Of a stretch of 64,000 nt of DNA, positions 46,880 through 56,692 are shown in pieces. This DNA comes from Ciona savignyi (taxonomy: Eukaryota; Chordata; Ascidiacea; Phlebobranchia; Cionidae). The position numbers and the translations under genes are program-made. The notes beneath the pieces are model-generated. The model ran no database searches and had not been told where the DNA came from. It saw only the letters and a list, made by a program, of their open reading frames with translations. The stretch is from positions 1-64,000 of the forward strand of contig CH003067.1 in NCBI GenBank assembly GCA_000149265.1, in the 5' to 3' direction. Numbering within the stretch: position 1 is the first letter of the stretch; the number at the start of each line of letters is the position of its first letter.

Positions 46880-47560
46880 CAGATATAAATTCATATCAAT
46901 CGGACTATCTGTTTTATGCTTACGTTGATCGTTAAAGTTCGAGCTTAATCTGCTACCATAATGGGTTACCAGTATGCAGACCCAAATTTAAATCGCATTA
47001 ACGATGAGTGAAGCAACAGTGTTAAGGGAATCACCTATTTATTTCTACAACAAATAATACAAATGGTGTAGAGACCTATGACTTATGTAACTATCATTTT
47101 ACTTCCATCAGGTTTGTTTATTTACATGGTTGGTTATGTGAATGTACATGAAATCCAAAAGCAAAATGATAAGATTTAATAATACAAAAGTTACATTAAA
47201 CCTGGGGTTGATTTAATAATGTTCTGTGGAAATAGTTAGAGAGTATCTTTAAACGACTCGTTCCTCCAAAGGGGATTGTCAACTGGTTATTTTCGGGACG
47301 ACTGACCAACAAATCGTTTTGACAAATTCTGTCACGTATTAAAGGTCCGCCGAGAGGCTTTATAATTTTTTTAATGGAGGTTTTTAAAGATCATTTATTT
47401 AGTTTCACCGAACAGGAAATTATCGTCTAAAAAAGGAGTCCCGAAGCACTTTTTGGTGACGTGTCCTTTGCATGTCTTACCAACCAGCAAGTAAATAAGC
47501 ATACCCACATCTTAATAATTAATTGGACATGTATTTTTTAATATGCATTTTTCTTTTGTT
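46880..47560 (-). repeat. Peptide-gene unit that has lost its exons (second relic)
   Basis: Same joined structure as 35240-36000: 3' flank (TTTATTTCTACAACAAATAA), then TTGACAAATTCTGTCACGT, TCACCGAACAGGAAATTATC and GTAAATAAGCATACCCACAT with no coding exons. The two relics probably come from one deleted ancestor that was copied. Confidence 0.65.
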
Positions 47561-48289
47561 AATATTACTAAAAATTCCTAGATAAATGCCGAGTCAGAAA
47601 TATAATATTTCAAACTTTATTACTCATATTTATACAATTTGGGTTTTAATCGTCGGTTCCATGTCTTGTCTTATTTGTTCAAACATATATGTAGTATAAG
47701 TAGTATTATTTGTATAAAACATTCTCCCGTTTGCTTGTACAATCTTATGTGTTCCTGTTCAGTACCTTTGTCTAATCGGTCGAATTTTTGTTGTAAGAAC
47801 GAACATGCCTGTAAAAATAGACCGATATGAGCAAATTATAAACCAGGGCGTTGCTGAGGTCAATTTAATATGTTTTTGATCCGTATTTTGTTTTGTTTGA
47901 CCGTCATGGTGCTTTCCAATAATGTACATGCAGGTTTAGAATAGTTTTGTTAAGGTTTGTACACCACATGTTCGGGTTTTAATTAATTGCTGGACATGAA
48001 TTAGTCGCGCGAAACTTTCAGCCACAAAAGAATACGACAACGCCTAAACAATTTTTCAAATTTATATCCTGACCAATTTACCCAATTTGTGTAAACACCT
48101 GGCACTTAAGCATTTATTATTGTAACGGTGGCTTCAATTAGGTTTGTTTATTTATTACATTAAAATCAATGCGAATGTACATGAAATCGTATAACATTAC
48201 TCAAAAAAGTTATTAATCTTACAGTCACATTAAGCTTGGAGGTGACATGAATGAAAAGTGGAAATGAGTTACAGAATGTTTTTTAACGA

Positions 48290-48632
48290 CTAGTTTTTAA
48301 ATCCAATTCTACGACGTGAAAGGAAACCTCCCATTGGCGGCCTTTTAATAGATCGTTTCACCCTTTCTTGGTTATCTGTGATCTCCTCATCAGCGAATAG
48401 GAGATCAAACATCTCCTGTTCTGTCGAACGTCTTTCTCGCTCCATACTAATCGACGATCAAAAAATGAAGATTAGACTAGGTTTGCGAACAACTTTAAGC
48501 AAATATTAAAATGCAAAATGTACGAATAATTGCGTAAAGGAAAACGACTTACTTATTTTTCTGATCAGCAGCACAAATTTCAATAAACGCCACCAAGATG
48601 GCAAAACATAACAAAACCCGTATCGGTGTCAT
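48290..48632 (-). CDS. Secreted peptide precursor, second GFKN-tail copy (intact)
   Basis: Exons 48632-48553 and 48446-48290 on the minus strand encode 78 residues. The signal peptide is MTPIRVLLCFAILVAFIE with ICAADQKNN after it; RERR and RVKR bound the acidic spacer (STEQEMFDLLFADEEITDNQ). The C-terminal 20 residues start SIKRPPMGGF and end LSRRRIGFKN, with about six positive and no acidic side chains. With the copy at 36878 it defines a separate branch. It stands head to head with the copy at 49345, their start codons 712 bp apart. Confidence 0.8.
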
Positions 48633-49344
48633 CTCTTTGATGTTGTACAAACAGTAAGTACTCAAGTCAACAATTTTGAGACTCTTTATTTGGTCGTAAA
48701 CTCATATATATAAGGGGATTAGCGATTGCATGGTCATTTCCGGAAAGATTTGTTCAAAAAACGTTCTATTATATTCTGTTACGAAATAAAAGTCCGCTTA
48801 GACCAGGTTTTACCTTTTAAATGCACTTTTTTAAAGATACATTTATTTAGCCCAAACGAACAGGAAATTATCGTCTTCAAATGAAGTCACGAAGCACTTT
48901 TTGCTGACGGGTCCTTTGCACGACAGACCAAACAGCTAGTAAATAAACAGACCCACATCTTATTTTAAATATACGTAATGCAATATATCACAAAAGAGCA
49001 GGTCCAATAAATCGTTAAGCTGTAGGTGTTTTTATTTAGTTGGAGTTTGCCCAGTCGTGCAAAGCATCACGTCACAAAAAAAGGCTACGTGACTTTATAT
49101 GTAGACGATAATATCCTGTTCGGTTGGGCTAAATAAATGAAAAATTAAATATGTGCAGTGATCATTAAATCTGATCTCGGTGGACCTTTAATTCGTGACA
49201 GAATAAAACAGAACGTTTTTTTGGACGAATCTTTCCGGAAATGACCATGCAGACGCTTATCCCCATATATATGGGTTTTAGGACCAAATAAACAGTCTCA
49301 AAAATCGTTTAATTGAGTACTTACTGTTTTACAATATCAAAGAG
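48633..49344. promoter_or_regulatory. Shared head-to-head promoter region of two peptide genes
   Basis: The left half carries, on the minus strand, TATATATATGAG (near 48702-48713), CTTTCCGGAAATGACC (near 48732-48747) and TTCCTGTTCG (48850-48870). The right half carries the same elements on the plus strand: ACGATAATATCCTGTTCGG (near 49106), CTTTCCGGAAATGACC (near 49231) and CCATATATATGGG (near 49263). The region is therefore a long imperfect inverted repeat centred near 48990. Confidence 0.7.
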
Positions 49345-49699
49345 ATGTCACCGCTACGGGTTTTGCTGTGTTTTGCCATCTTGGTGGCGTTTTTTGAAAT
49401 TTGTGATGCTGACCAGGAAAATAAGTAAGTCTTTTTCCTCTCCGCACTTTTCAAACCTTTCGAATTTAAATATTTGAATGATGTTGTTTACAAACCTAGT
49501 CTAATTTTCATGTTTTAAATCGCCGATTAGGATGGAGCGAGAAAGACGTTCGACAGAACAAGAGATGCTGGATCTGCTTTCCGCTGATGAGGAGATCACA
49601 GATAACAAAGAAGGAAGGGTGAAACGCTCCTTTAAAGAGCGACCGCCAATGACAGGTTTCAAGCATTTGTCGTCGCGAAATTGGATTAAAAACAAGTAA
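49345..49699 (+). CDS. Secreted peptide precursor, NWIK-tail copy (intact)
   Basis: Exons 49345-49424 and 49531-49699 give 82 residues. Signal peptide MSPLRVLLCFAILVAFFE; RERR and RVKR bound the acidic spacer (STEQEMLDLLSADEEITDN). The C-terminal peptide has 23 residues, starts SFKERPPMTGFK and ends HLSSRNWIKNK (about six positive, one acidic). It is close to the copy at 14101 but lacks the extra residues at the start of the C-terminal peptide. Its partner at 48632 is divergently oriented. Confidence 0.8.
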
Positions 49700-50129
49700 T
49701 TTGAAAACATTCTGTTACTTTTTTCACACCTTTTTTCATGTCACCTCCAGGCTTAATGTGGCTGTAAGATTACCAACTCTTATTAATTAATTTCTTATTA
49801 ATTACACATTATTTTAGTAATGCTTTAGGATCCCATGTATTTGTATAAAGTTCCATTATTACACTGATTTTTTTGTTAACATAATTAAACATGTCTCATT
49901 ACCAACAGTGTTAATAAACAAACCCTTTGAAAGCCAATGTTAAAATGATAATTGCATATGCACCATGTGTCCACACCATTTGTATTCGTATTAATTGTTG
50001 CAGAAATACATAGATAATTTTCTATGTTTTGCCCCAACGTTAATGCGATTAAAATTGTTTCTGCATACTGGGAACCCATTAATGTAGCTGCTTTAGGCTC
50101 AAACGTGATCAGTCGAACCAATTTATAGA

Positions 50130-50258
50130 CCTTTATGCTCGTTCTGATCTGACGAGTGGTACTTTCTTAGTCATGGTATTTGAGAGTTTTGCTAAGTAAC
50201 AGTGGTGGTAATTCTCCATTGCTTCTTTGTGGTGAAATCGTCATGTGGTAAACTAGGC
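50130..50258 (+). repeat. Duplicated flank with empty-site value
   Basis: GACGAGTGGTACTTTCTTAG and GTGGTGAAATCGTCATGTGG match 13280-13375. The hAT-type element interrupts the match at AACTAGGC, and the Helentron-like element interrupts it further on, so this flank dates both insertions after the duplication. Confidence 0.8.
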
Positions 50259-50809
50259 CAGGGGTCGGCAACCTACGGCCCGCGGGCCGTTTCCAGCCCG
50301 CCGAGCAAAATTATCCGGCCCGAGACATCTTACTGAAGTATTATAAAATACGGCCCACTGTGTCATCTGCAATCTTAGATTTTGATGAATTTCAACAATC
50401 TATGCGGCAATAATAAAAAATGCGCCTGACAGTGTCAATTAAGAATGTGTGCGTGCAGACAAAGAAAATGCTTTGAGAGAAAGCAATAAGTGTGTATGTT
50501 TGTTGGCATGCGTATTAGTGAGAGTAAAAGCAATCCGATTGTAATATTATGACATCATGACACATATTATGACACAACATACATCGTTTTCGCTATTTCA
50601 TGTGTTTGCATCGTGTTCTTTACTAACTAAAGTTCTGTACAATAGATAATACTAGGTTGTAAACATATATTTTTCTAATTGATTTTGCAATCTTGAAATG
50701 TTATCAAACCGTAGAAAAGTTAATGTGGAGTTGAGAAATTTATTACGGCCCGCCAAGTCATGCTGAGTTTGGTTTTGGCCCGCGACTTTAAAAAGGTTGC
50801 CGACCCCTG
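50259..50809. mobile_element. 551-bp hAT-type non-autonomous element
   Basis: Terminal inverted repeats CAGGGGTCGGCAACCT / AGGTTGCCGACCCCTG, perfect 8-bp duplications AACTAGGC at 50251-50258 and 50810-50817, and a paralogous empty site near 13370-13385. Same family as 44280-46867 but in the opposite orientation. Confidence 0.9.
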
Positions 50810-50872
50810 AACTAGGCGATGTTGTTCTTATTTAGCCGTAAATTTGTAAAAGTGGAGCAGATCTTCGTAAAA

Positions 50873-52402
50873 CTAGAGAGTGTCAACCACGTGTTTAACC
50901 ATCACTATTTGTAAAACACATGTCGTATGCCATATATTCATGTTACAGGGTCCCTAACCACATTTTGTATTTTATACACTGTGTATGTAGTTATTGTTTC
51001 TGCAAGCATAAACTCATGGGTCCCATAGTTATCAAACCAAACTTCTTCTCCATGTGTAGGTAAAAAGAACAATCGTGATAGGCTTACAAAGATTTCATCA
51101 CAAATGTTATAAATTAAAGCTTTTTTAAGTGCTGTATTGAAATAAAGTTAAATTCCTAAAACAGTTCGATTTAGTTTTCATGGCTTCGGGGAATTCCCCA
51201 TGGGCTTGGTAAATAAGTTTATGTTTTTACATATGTGGGTCATGTTAACTATCAATTCTTAAAGTTTTAATCCGATTTGACGAATCCTTGTTGGAGGTGT
51301 CAGTGCAATGTGGCATACCTGTCACAATCATGAGTCAGGAACATCTTTTCGTTTTTAAAGGAGTTACCCTATGTAAATGTTTTCTTTCTTTTAAGTTATC
51401 ACAGGGTGGCTAACGATCTAGCATTCCACCAAATCTGATCAAAATTAGAGCAGCCGGTTAAACGCTATGTTCCGAAAAGCTATTTTTTTAGAAAAATAAC
51501 CGTTTTGGATTTTAACGTCTCCGGGGAGTTCCCCTAGATTTATCATCCACAATTTTGCTCCTGTGTATCTAGACCATGTTGTCTAACAAATGACAAAGCT
51601 TTATTACTATTTTATTATTCCATTTGGTAGATGTCGAGGCGTCATGCCATGCCTGTCACAGTCATGATTTGAGAACAAAATCTTATTTTTTAGGGTATTT
51701 CCCTTAATATTATTTTATATTTTTTCTAACTGTTAAATTAGTAGGTAATGCACTTACATTCCACTAAATCTTATTCAAATTGGAGCAGCCGTTTAAGCGC
51801 TATGCCACAAAAATCGATTTTTTTCATAAAAAATACCGTTCTTGGTTTTTAACCTCCCAGGGGAATTCCCCTTGATTTATCACCCAAAATGTTGGTTTCT
51901 GCATATCTAGACCATCTTGTCTAACACATGGCTAAGTTTCATTACGATTCCGTTATTCCTTCTGGTAGATGTCGGGGCGACATGCCATGCCTGTCACAAT
52001 CATGATTTGAGAAAAAAATCTAATTTTTTAGGGTATTTTCCCAGGTAAATTTTTTATTTCTTCCAAGTGTTAAATCAGTGTGTAATGCACTTACGTTCCA
52101 CCAAATATTATTTAAATTGGAGCAGCTGTTTAAGCGCTATGCCACAAAAAGCTAATTTTTTCATAAGAAATACTGTTTTGGTTTTTAACTTCCCAGGGGA
52201 ATTCCCCTTGATTTATCACCCAAAATTTTGGTTTCTGCATATCTAGACCATGTTGTCCAACAAATAGCTAAGTTTCATAACGATTCCATTATTCCTTCTG
52301 GTAGATGTCGGGGCGCCATGCCATGCCTGTCAAACCTTTGACGAAAAAAAAAAAAGAAAAAAAAAACGGACAAAAACAATATGTGTCCCAATTGAAAAAT
52401 TG
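50873..52402 (-). mobile_element. Helentron/Helitron-like element with a readable empty site
   Basis: The left edge is CTAGAGAGTGTCAACCACG (3' end) and the right edge is a hairpin AATTGAAAAATTG (5' end), with diverged tandem units between. The flanks CGTAAAA and AAGCTGTTAATTGTGC match the uninterrupted sequences at about 13430-13450 and 55775-55795. No target duplication is seen, as expected for rolling-circle-type insertion. Confidence 0.85.
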
Positions 52403-52856
52403 AAGCTGTTAATTGTGCATTTTCTTGGTGTGTTACTGGAAAAAAGTTATCAATGTACGGAGGGGAACCTGCTTAAAATCGTTAAGCAAAAAAATGGAAG
52501 GATTTGTGTTTAGTCCGCGGATCTCAACCTTAATTTTAAATTATTAAAAATCTAACACTTTCTGTGGCAGGATTTTGTGTTACAGCTTTTTTGTGAGATC
52601 ACTATACATTAAAGTGATAGTAAGATAATTGGTTGAACGCCTCGTTGAACAACTCTTTTTAATTTAAATTCCAGTAAAGTTAAAAAAGTTAAATGCTTAA
52701 AAGTATGTTATGCGATATACACCAGAAAAATGTAGGTCTAATTAATCATTAAGATGTCGGTGTATTTATTTACTTGCTGTCTGTCCAGTCATGCAACGAG
52801 CACTTTACTCAGAAGTGCTTCTCACATTACTTGTCGACGATAATTGTTCGGTTGGG

Positions 52857-53010
52857 CTAAATACATAAAAAATTAAATGTTAAATTTTAAAATGTGCAGT
52901 GATCATCAATCATCGAACCTTTAATACGTGACAGAATACAACAGAACGTTTTTTTTGGACGAATCTTTCCGGAAATTATCATCCATTCGCTAATACCCAT
53001 ATATATGAGT
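52857..53010 (+). promoter_or_regulatory. Promoter block of the peptide gene starting at 53086
   Basis: GTCGACGATAATTGTTCGG lacks the ETS-like TTCCTG of the other copies. CTTTCCGGAAATTATC and TATA box CATATATATGAG (near 52998-53009) are kept. Confidence 0.6.
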
Positions 53011-53085
53011 TTTGCGACCCAATAAACAGTCTCAAAAATCGTTTACTTGAGTAGACCTACTAACTGTTTGCATAACAATAAAGAA

Positions 53086-53359
53086 ATGTCACGGATGCGG
53101 TTTTTTTTATGTTTTGCTATCTTGGTGGCGTTTATTGAAATTAATGGTGCTGATCTGGAAAATAAGTTAGTCATTTTGCTCTACGCAATTATTCGAACCT
53201 TTCAAATTTAAATATATTTCGCCGATTAGGATAGAGCGAGAAAGACGTTCGGCAGATGAGGAGATCACAGATAACCAAGAAAGAGTGAAGCGATCTTTTG
53301 AAAAACCGCCCGGATCAGGTTTCAAGCATTTGTCGTCGCGGAATTGGATTAAAAACTAG
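53086..53359 (+). CDS. Shortened secreted peptide precursor (spacer deletion, short intron)
   Basis: Exons 53086-53165 and 53230-53359 give 69 residues. The intron is only 64 bases (106-107 in most copies) and the donor is GTTAGT instead of GTAAGT. Signal peptide MSRMRFFLCFAILVAFIE. RERR is followed by SADEEITDNQE and RVKR, so about ten residues of the acidic spacer are gone in frame. The C-terminal peptide starts SFEKPPGSGFK and ends HLSSRNWIKN. The codon that is ATG at the start of exon 2 elsewhere is ATA here. The open frame argues for function, while the weak donor and short intron argue for caution. Confidence 0.65.
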
Positions 53360-54700
53360 TAATTTGAAAACATTCTGTTACTTTTTTCACACCTCATTTT
53401 CATGTCACCTCCAGTCTCAATGTGAATATAAGATTACAAACTCTTATTAGTAATGTATTGGGTTTTCATGTATTTGTAAAAAATTACATTTATACACTGA
53501 TTTAAATGTTGCATAATTAAACATGTCTCATTACCAACGGTGTTAATAAACAAACCCGATAAACGACACCGTTTAAACAATAATTTCATTTGCACAATGT
53601 GTCCACACCATTTGTATTCGTATGAATTGTTGCAGAAATAAATGGGTAATTTACTTGGTGTTGCCTTTACGTTGATGCGATTTAAAATTGATTCTGCATA
53701 TTGAAAATCCATTAAGTTAGCTGCTTTAAGCTTAAACCTAAGCAGCCTTCGGCTAACTGTTCGGCATGACATTAAGGAGCTAACAAGCTGTCCGGTAATG
53801 CCCAAAGCAAAATGGCGGATGTCAACGCGAATCTCCCAATTTCCAACGAATGCTCAATTATCATTTTGCTTCGCGATTAAGTGACAGTACAGCAACTATA
53901 AATTCAAGTTGGTCTGGCGGCAATACGATCTTGGAGTAACTACAGCTACCGGCAATTACTAGATTTGTACAACACCTTTCCCTGGTGACGTTGTAACCAC
54001 GCCACCTTTTCTTGTTCTACCTAATCTATGTTAAATTTCTTGTTGAAACAACTAGCTTTCAATTGATATTAGTGAGAAACCTGTCGATCAACAGGATTCA
54101 ACCCAATCAACCGCATTACAAAACGAACATTCGACGACTTGTGTCACATAATGACTGTGTTGGGTAACATAATGAATACACATACATATGTTCAATAAAC
54201 TTCAACTATGATAAGTAAATAAAATTGAAAATGAAGCCATCCGAAACTTGTTACAGATTTTATCCGAAACAAAAATTTTGATGAAAAATTAAAATGTTAA
54301 AAAAAACAAATTCGTCATTACTTGATCCCCCTTTAAAAAAAAGTTTCGTAGTCACTAGCGGTTTCCATTATTTGCCTTGACGTCATAATGCTGATAGTGA
54401 CGTTTACACTCCTGGCAAGGTTGGTGCGCACGAACTCTCAATCATGACGTCGGTGATTATGACGTCAATTTTTCCCGCGGTTCTCAAAATGACCGCTGCT
54501 TGTTGGTTGGAATATCGCTGAGTGAATACAAAGTATGTTGTGAGATTCTTAGGTAAATGGTATAAGCCAGAGAAATGGTTAGCCAGAAATCGAAAATCTA
54601 AGACCTGTGGGTCAGATCCGCCCTAGCAAGTAAAATCGTCTGGTCCACAGCTCCTTTACTAAGTAAAGTAACTATTCGACCTTACGAGTGCTACAGTTTA
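53360..54700 (+). repeat. 3' flank of the 53086 unit, paralogous to 16746-18195
   Basis: AATAAACAAACCC near 53540, GCAGAAATAAATGGGTAATTT near 53632 and the CRE-like cluster (54378-54482) occur in the same order as after copy 2. The open frame seen in the other flank is broken here. Confidence 0.7.
54378..54482. promoter_or_regulatory. Second copy of the CRE/ATF-like cluster
   Basis: TTGACGTCATAATG, GATAGTGACGTTTAC, ATCATGACGTCGG, TTATGACGTCAA and TTTCCCGCGGTT. One half-site has become a full TGACGTCA while neighbouring bases changed. Confidence 0.45.
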
Positions 54701-54720
54701 TAAATTTGCTCCCTATTAAT

Positions 54721-54957
54721 ATGAGTATTTGGCGTATTCGTTTTAAACTACTTTTGTTAGTATTATTCTACTCTAAATGTTTGTGCCCACGTGAAGGTGT
54801 ACATTTATACAGTAATTGTAACTTCCCGACAAGGTGCTGGCTCCTAACACCTGTCTTAGTGAGAGGTTGCAGTATGCTTATAGACGGCGTCCATTATTCA
54901 GAGTTTGAAATAACGCGTCATTGTCCAAAACTTGTGAATTTATTCGAATTTGAATGA
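54721..54957 (+). CDS. Possible small secreted cysteine-rich protein
   Basis: The frame from ATG 54721 encodes 78 residues. It begins with a basic head and a hydrophobic stretch (MSIWRIRFKLLLLVLFYSKC), like a signal peptide, followed by a region with spaced cysteines (CLC, NC, RC, GC, HC: six if the first two are counted). An in-frame ATG 33 bases upstream exists, but the chosen start places the hydrophobic stretch correctly. A truncated paralogue at 18217 keeps the first 20 or so codons with several replacements. No known fold is recognised and there is no evidence of splicing, so chance is not excluded. Confidence 0.35.
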   Translation: MSIWRIRFKLLLLVLFYSKCLCPREGVHLYSNCNFPTRCWLLTPVLVRGCSMLIDGVHYSEFEITRHCPKLVNLFEFE

Positions 54958-55269
54958 TGGCGAAAACGAAAGGTCTTGAAATGACGGTTTTCTAAGGAAA
55001 AATATATGTACAATTTAATTATCACAAAAAATTACTAGTTTGAGAAATAAAACCAATATTTACCAAATTGTGGCTGAACAGGAGCCAAAGCACGTCATAC
55101 ACATCTTTTTTATAACCGTTTCAAAACATACTACCAAAAGACCGATTACCTCAAGATAATGGTCATGCGGTAAAAAACGAGCGTTTTATAGTTCGGTGAA
55201 ATTGTGGGAAAAGGGGGAATACAATACCGATCTTATTCCCTAGTGACATCGATACAATATAAACAATAA

Positions 55270-55750
55270 TTGCGACGATAAATCTTACAGTGATTTTAGA
55301 AAAACAAATGAGAGTGACATTAAATATTACAACACTGCAATAGCTACTATAATCTGAGTGATAAACGGCAGTTCTATGTCAACTGACGGCGGTGTAACGT
55401 TCTATGTCAACTGACGGCGGTGTAAATATGAATAGTCCAACCTCCGCTCGCGAGATTGCAATTTGAATGGGCGAACCTACGATGGTTATATACTACATGG
55501 CATATAATTTTGATTTTAGCGCGCATAATACCACTCACGAATAACGCATTATACAACTCACGAAAGAGTAAATCCTCTACAAACGCTTATTCCATAGCAC
55601 TTCGTCTGCTGGAGCCACTGGAACCTGCCATCTTAATGGAAGAGCGCCACCTGATGGGTGGAATCCATGAGCGCGCGTGTCCTCTGGGTTGTGCTGGTGA
55701 GCTCGCGAATGTGCCAGACTTGGCGGCGTTGTTCTTATTTAGTCGTAAAG
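55270..55750. repeat. Duplicated block shared with 18320-18740
   Basis: TGATTTTAGAAAAACAAATG, ACAACACTGCAATAGCTACT and TCCATAGCACTTCGTCTGCT occur in both places. Here a 26-bp stretch (GTTCTATGTCAACTGACGG...) is repeated in tandem near 55370-55425. No gene is supported. Confidence 0.6.
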
Positions 55751-56097
55751 TTTTGTAAAAGTGGAGCAGGTCTCCGCAAAATAAAGATGTTGATTGTGCT
55801 CTTTTTAGGTGTTTTAATGGGTTCAAAATTAAAAAAAAAAATTGGAATGTTTTGAGGTCAGTATGGATTGAACAGAAAGTAAGATTAATTTGTTGAACGC
55901 CTTCTTGAACAACTCCTTTTAATTTAAATTTAGTAAATTCAACAATTGAATGCTTGAAATGTATATGTTGTGTGATATACACTAGTAAAATGCAGGTCTA
56001 ATTAATCATTAAGATGTCGGTGTCTTTATTTACTTGCTGTCTGTCCAGTCATGCAACGCGCATTTTACTCAGAAGTGCTTCGTCACTTTACTTGTCG

Positions 56098-56265
56098 ACG
56101 ATAGTTTTCTGTTCGGTTGCACTAAATACATGAAAAATCAAATATGTGCAGTGATCATTAAACCTGATCTCGGCGGACCTTTTTTTCGTGACGGAATATA
56201 ACAGAACGTTTTTTGACTAATCTTTCCGGAAATGACCATGTAGTCGCTATTCCCTATAAATACGT
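56098..56265 (+). promoter_or_regulatory. Promoter block of the peptide-gene copy at 56339
   Basis: CGACGATAGTTTTCTGTTCG (GATA kept, ETS-like core altered), CTTTCCGGAAATGACC near 56221 and a TATA-like CCTATAAATACG near 56253. Confidence 0.6.
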
Positions 56266-56338
56266 GAGTTTGAAGTCCGAATAAACAGTCTCAAAAATAG
56301 TTTACTGGAGTACTTACTGTTTGCACAACATAAAAGAA

Positions 56339-56692
56339 ATGTTACCAATACGGGTTTTGTTATGTTTTGCCATCTTGCTGGCGTTTATTAAAGTTATTGC
56401 TGCCGATCAGGAAAAAAAAGTAAGTCTATTTCCTCTACGCAATTATTTGAACCTTTCCAATTTAAATATTTGAATGAAGTTGTTTACAAACCTAGTCTAA
56501 TCTTCATGTTTTTGATCGCCGATTAGGATGGAGCGAGAAAGACGTTCTGCAGAACAAGAGAAAATTCTGGATTTTGTTTCTTCTGATGAGGAGATCAGAA
56601 ATAACCAAGGAAGGGTAAAACGTTCTTTTAAAGAATGGCCACCAAAAATAGGTTTCAAGGATTTTTCGTCGCGAAATTGGATTAAAAAGTAG
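56339..56692 (+). pseudogene. Secreted peptide precursor copy with a one-base A-run expansion
   Basis: Exon 1 (56339-56419) reads MLPIRVLLCFAILLAFIK and AADQEKK, but it is 81 bases, not 80: GAAAAAAAAG replaces GAAAATAAG before the donor. Splicing would then put exon 2 (56527-56692) in the wrong frame. Exon 2 itself is open to the stop: MERERRSAEQEK, an acidic spacer, RVKR and a tail of SFKEWPPKIGFK then DFSSRNWIKK. Because the change lies in a homopolymer, a sequencing error is a real alternative; without it this would be an intact copy. Confidence 0.75.

Noticed and set aside
54968-55260. Possible further exon after the cysteine-rich frame
   Set aside because: No convincing splice sites or continuing frame could be found.
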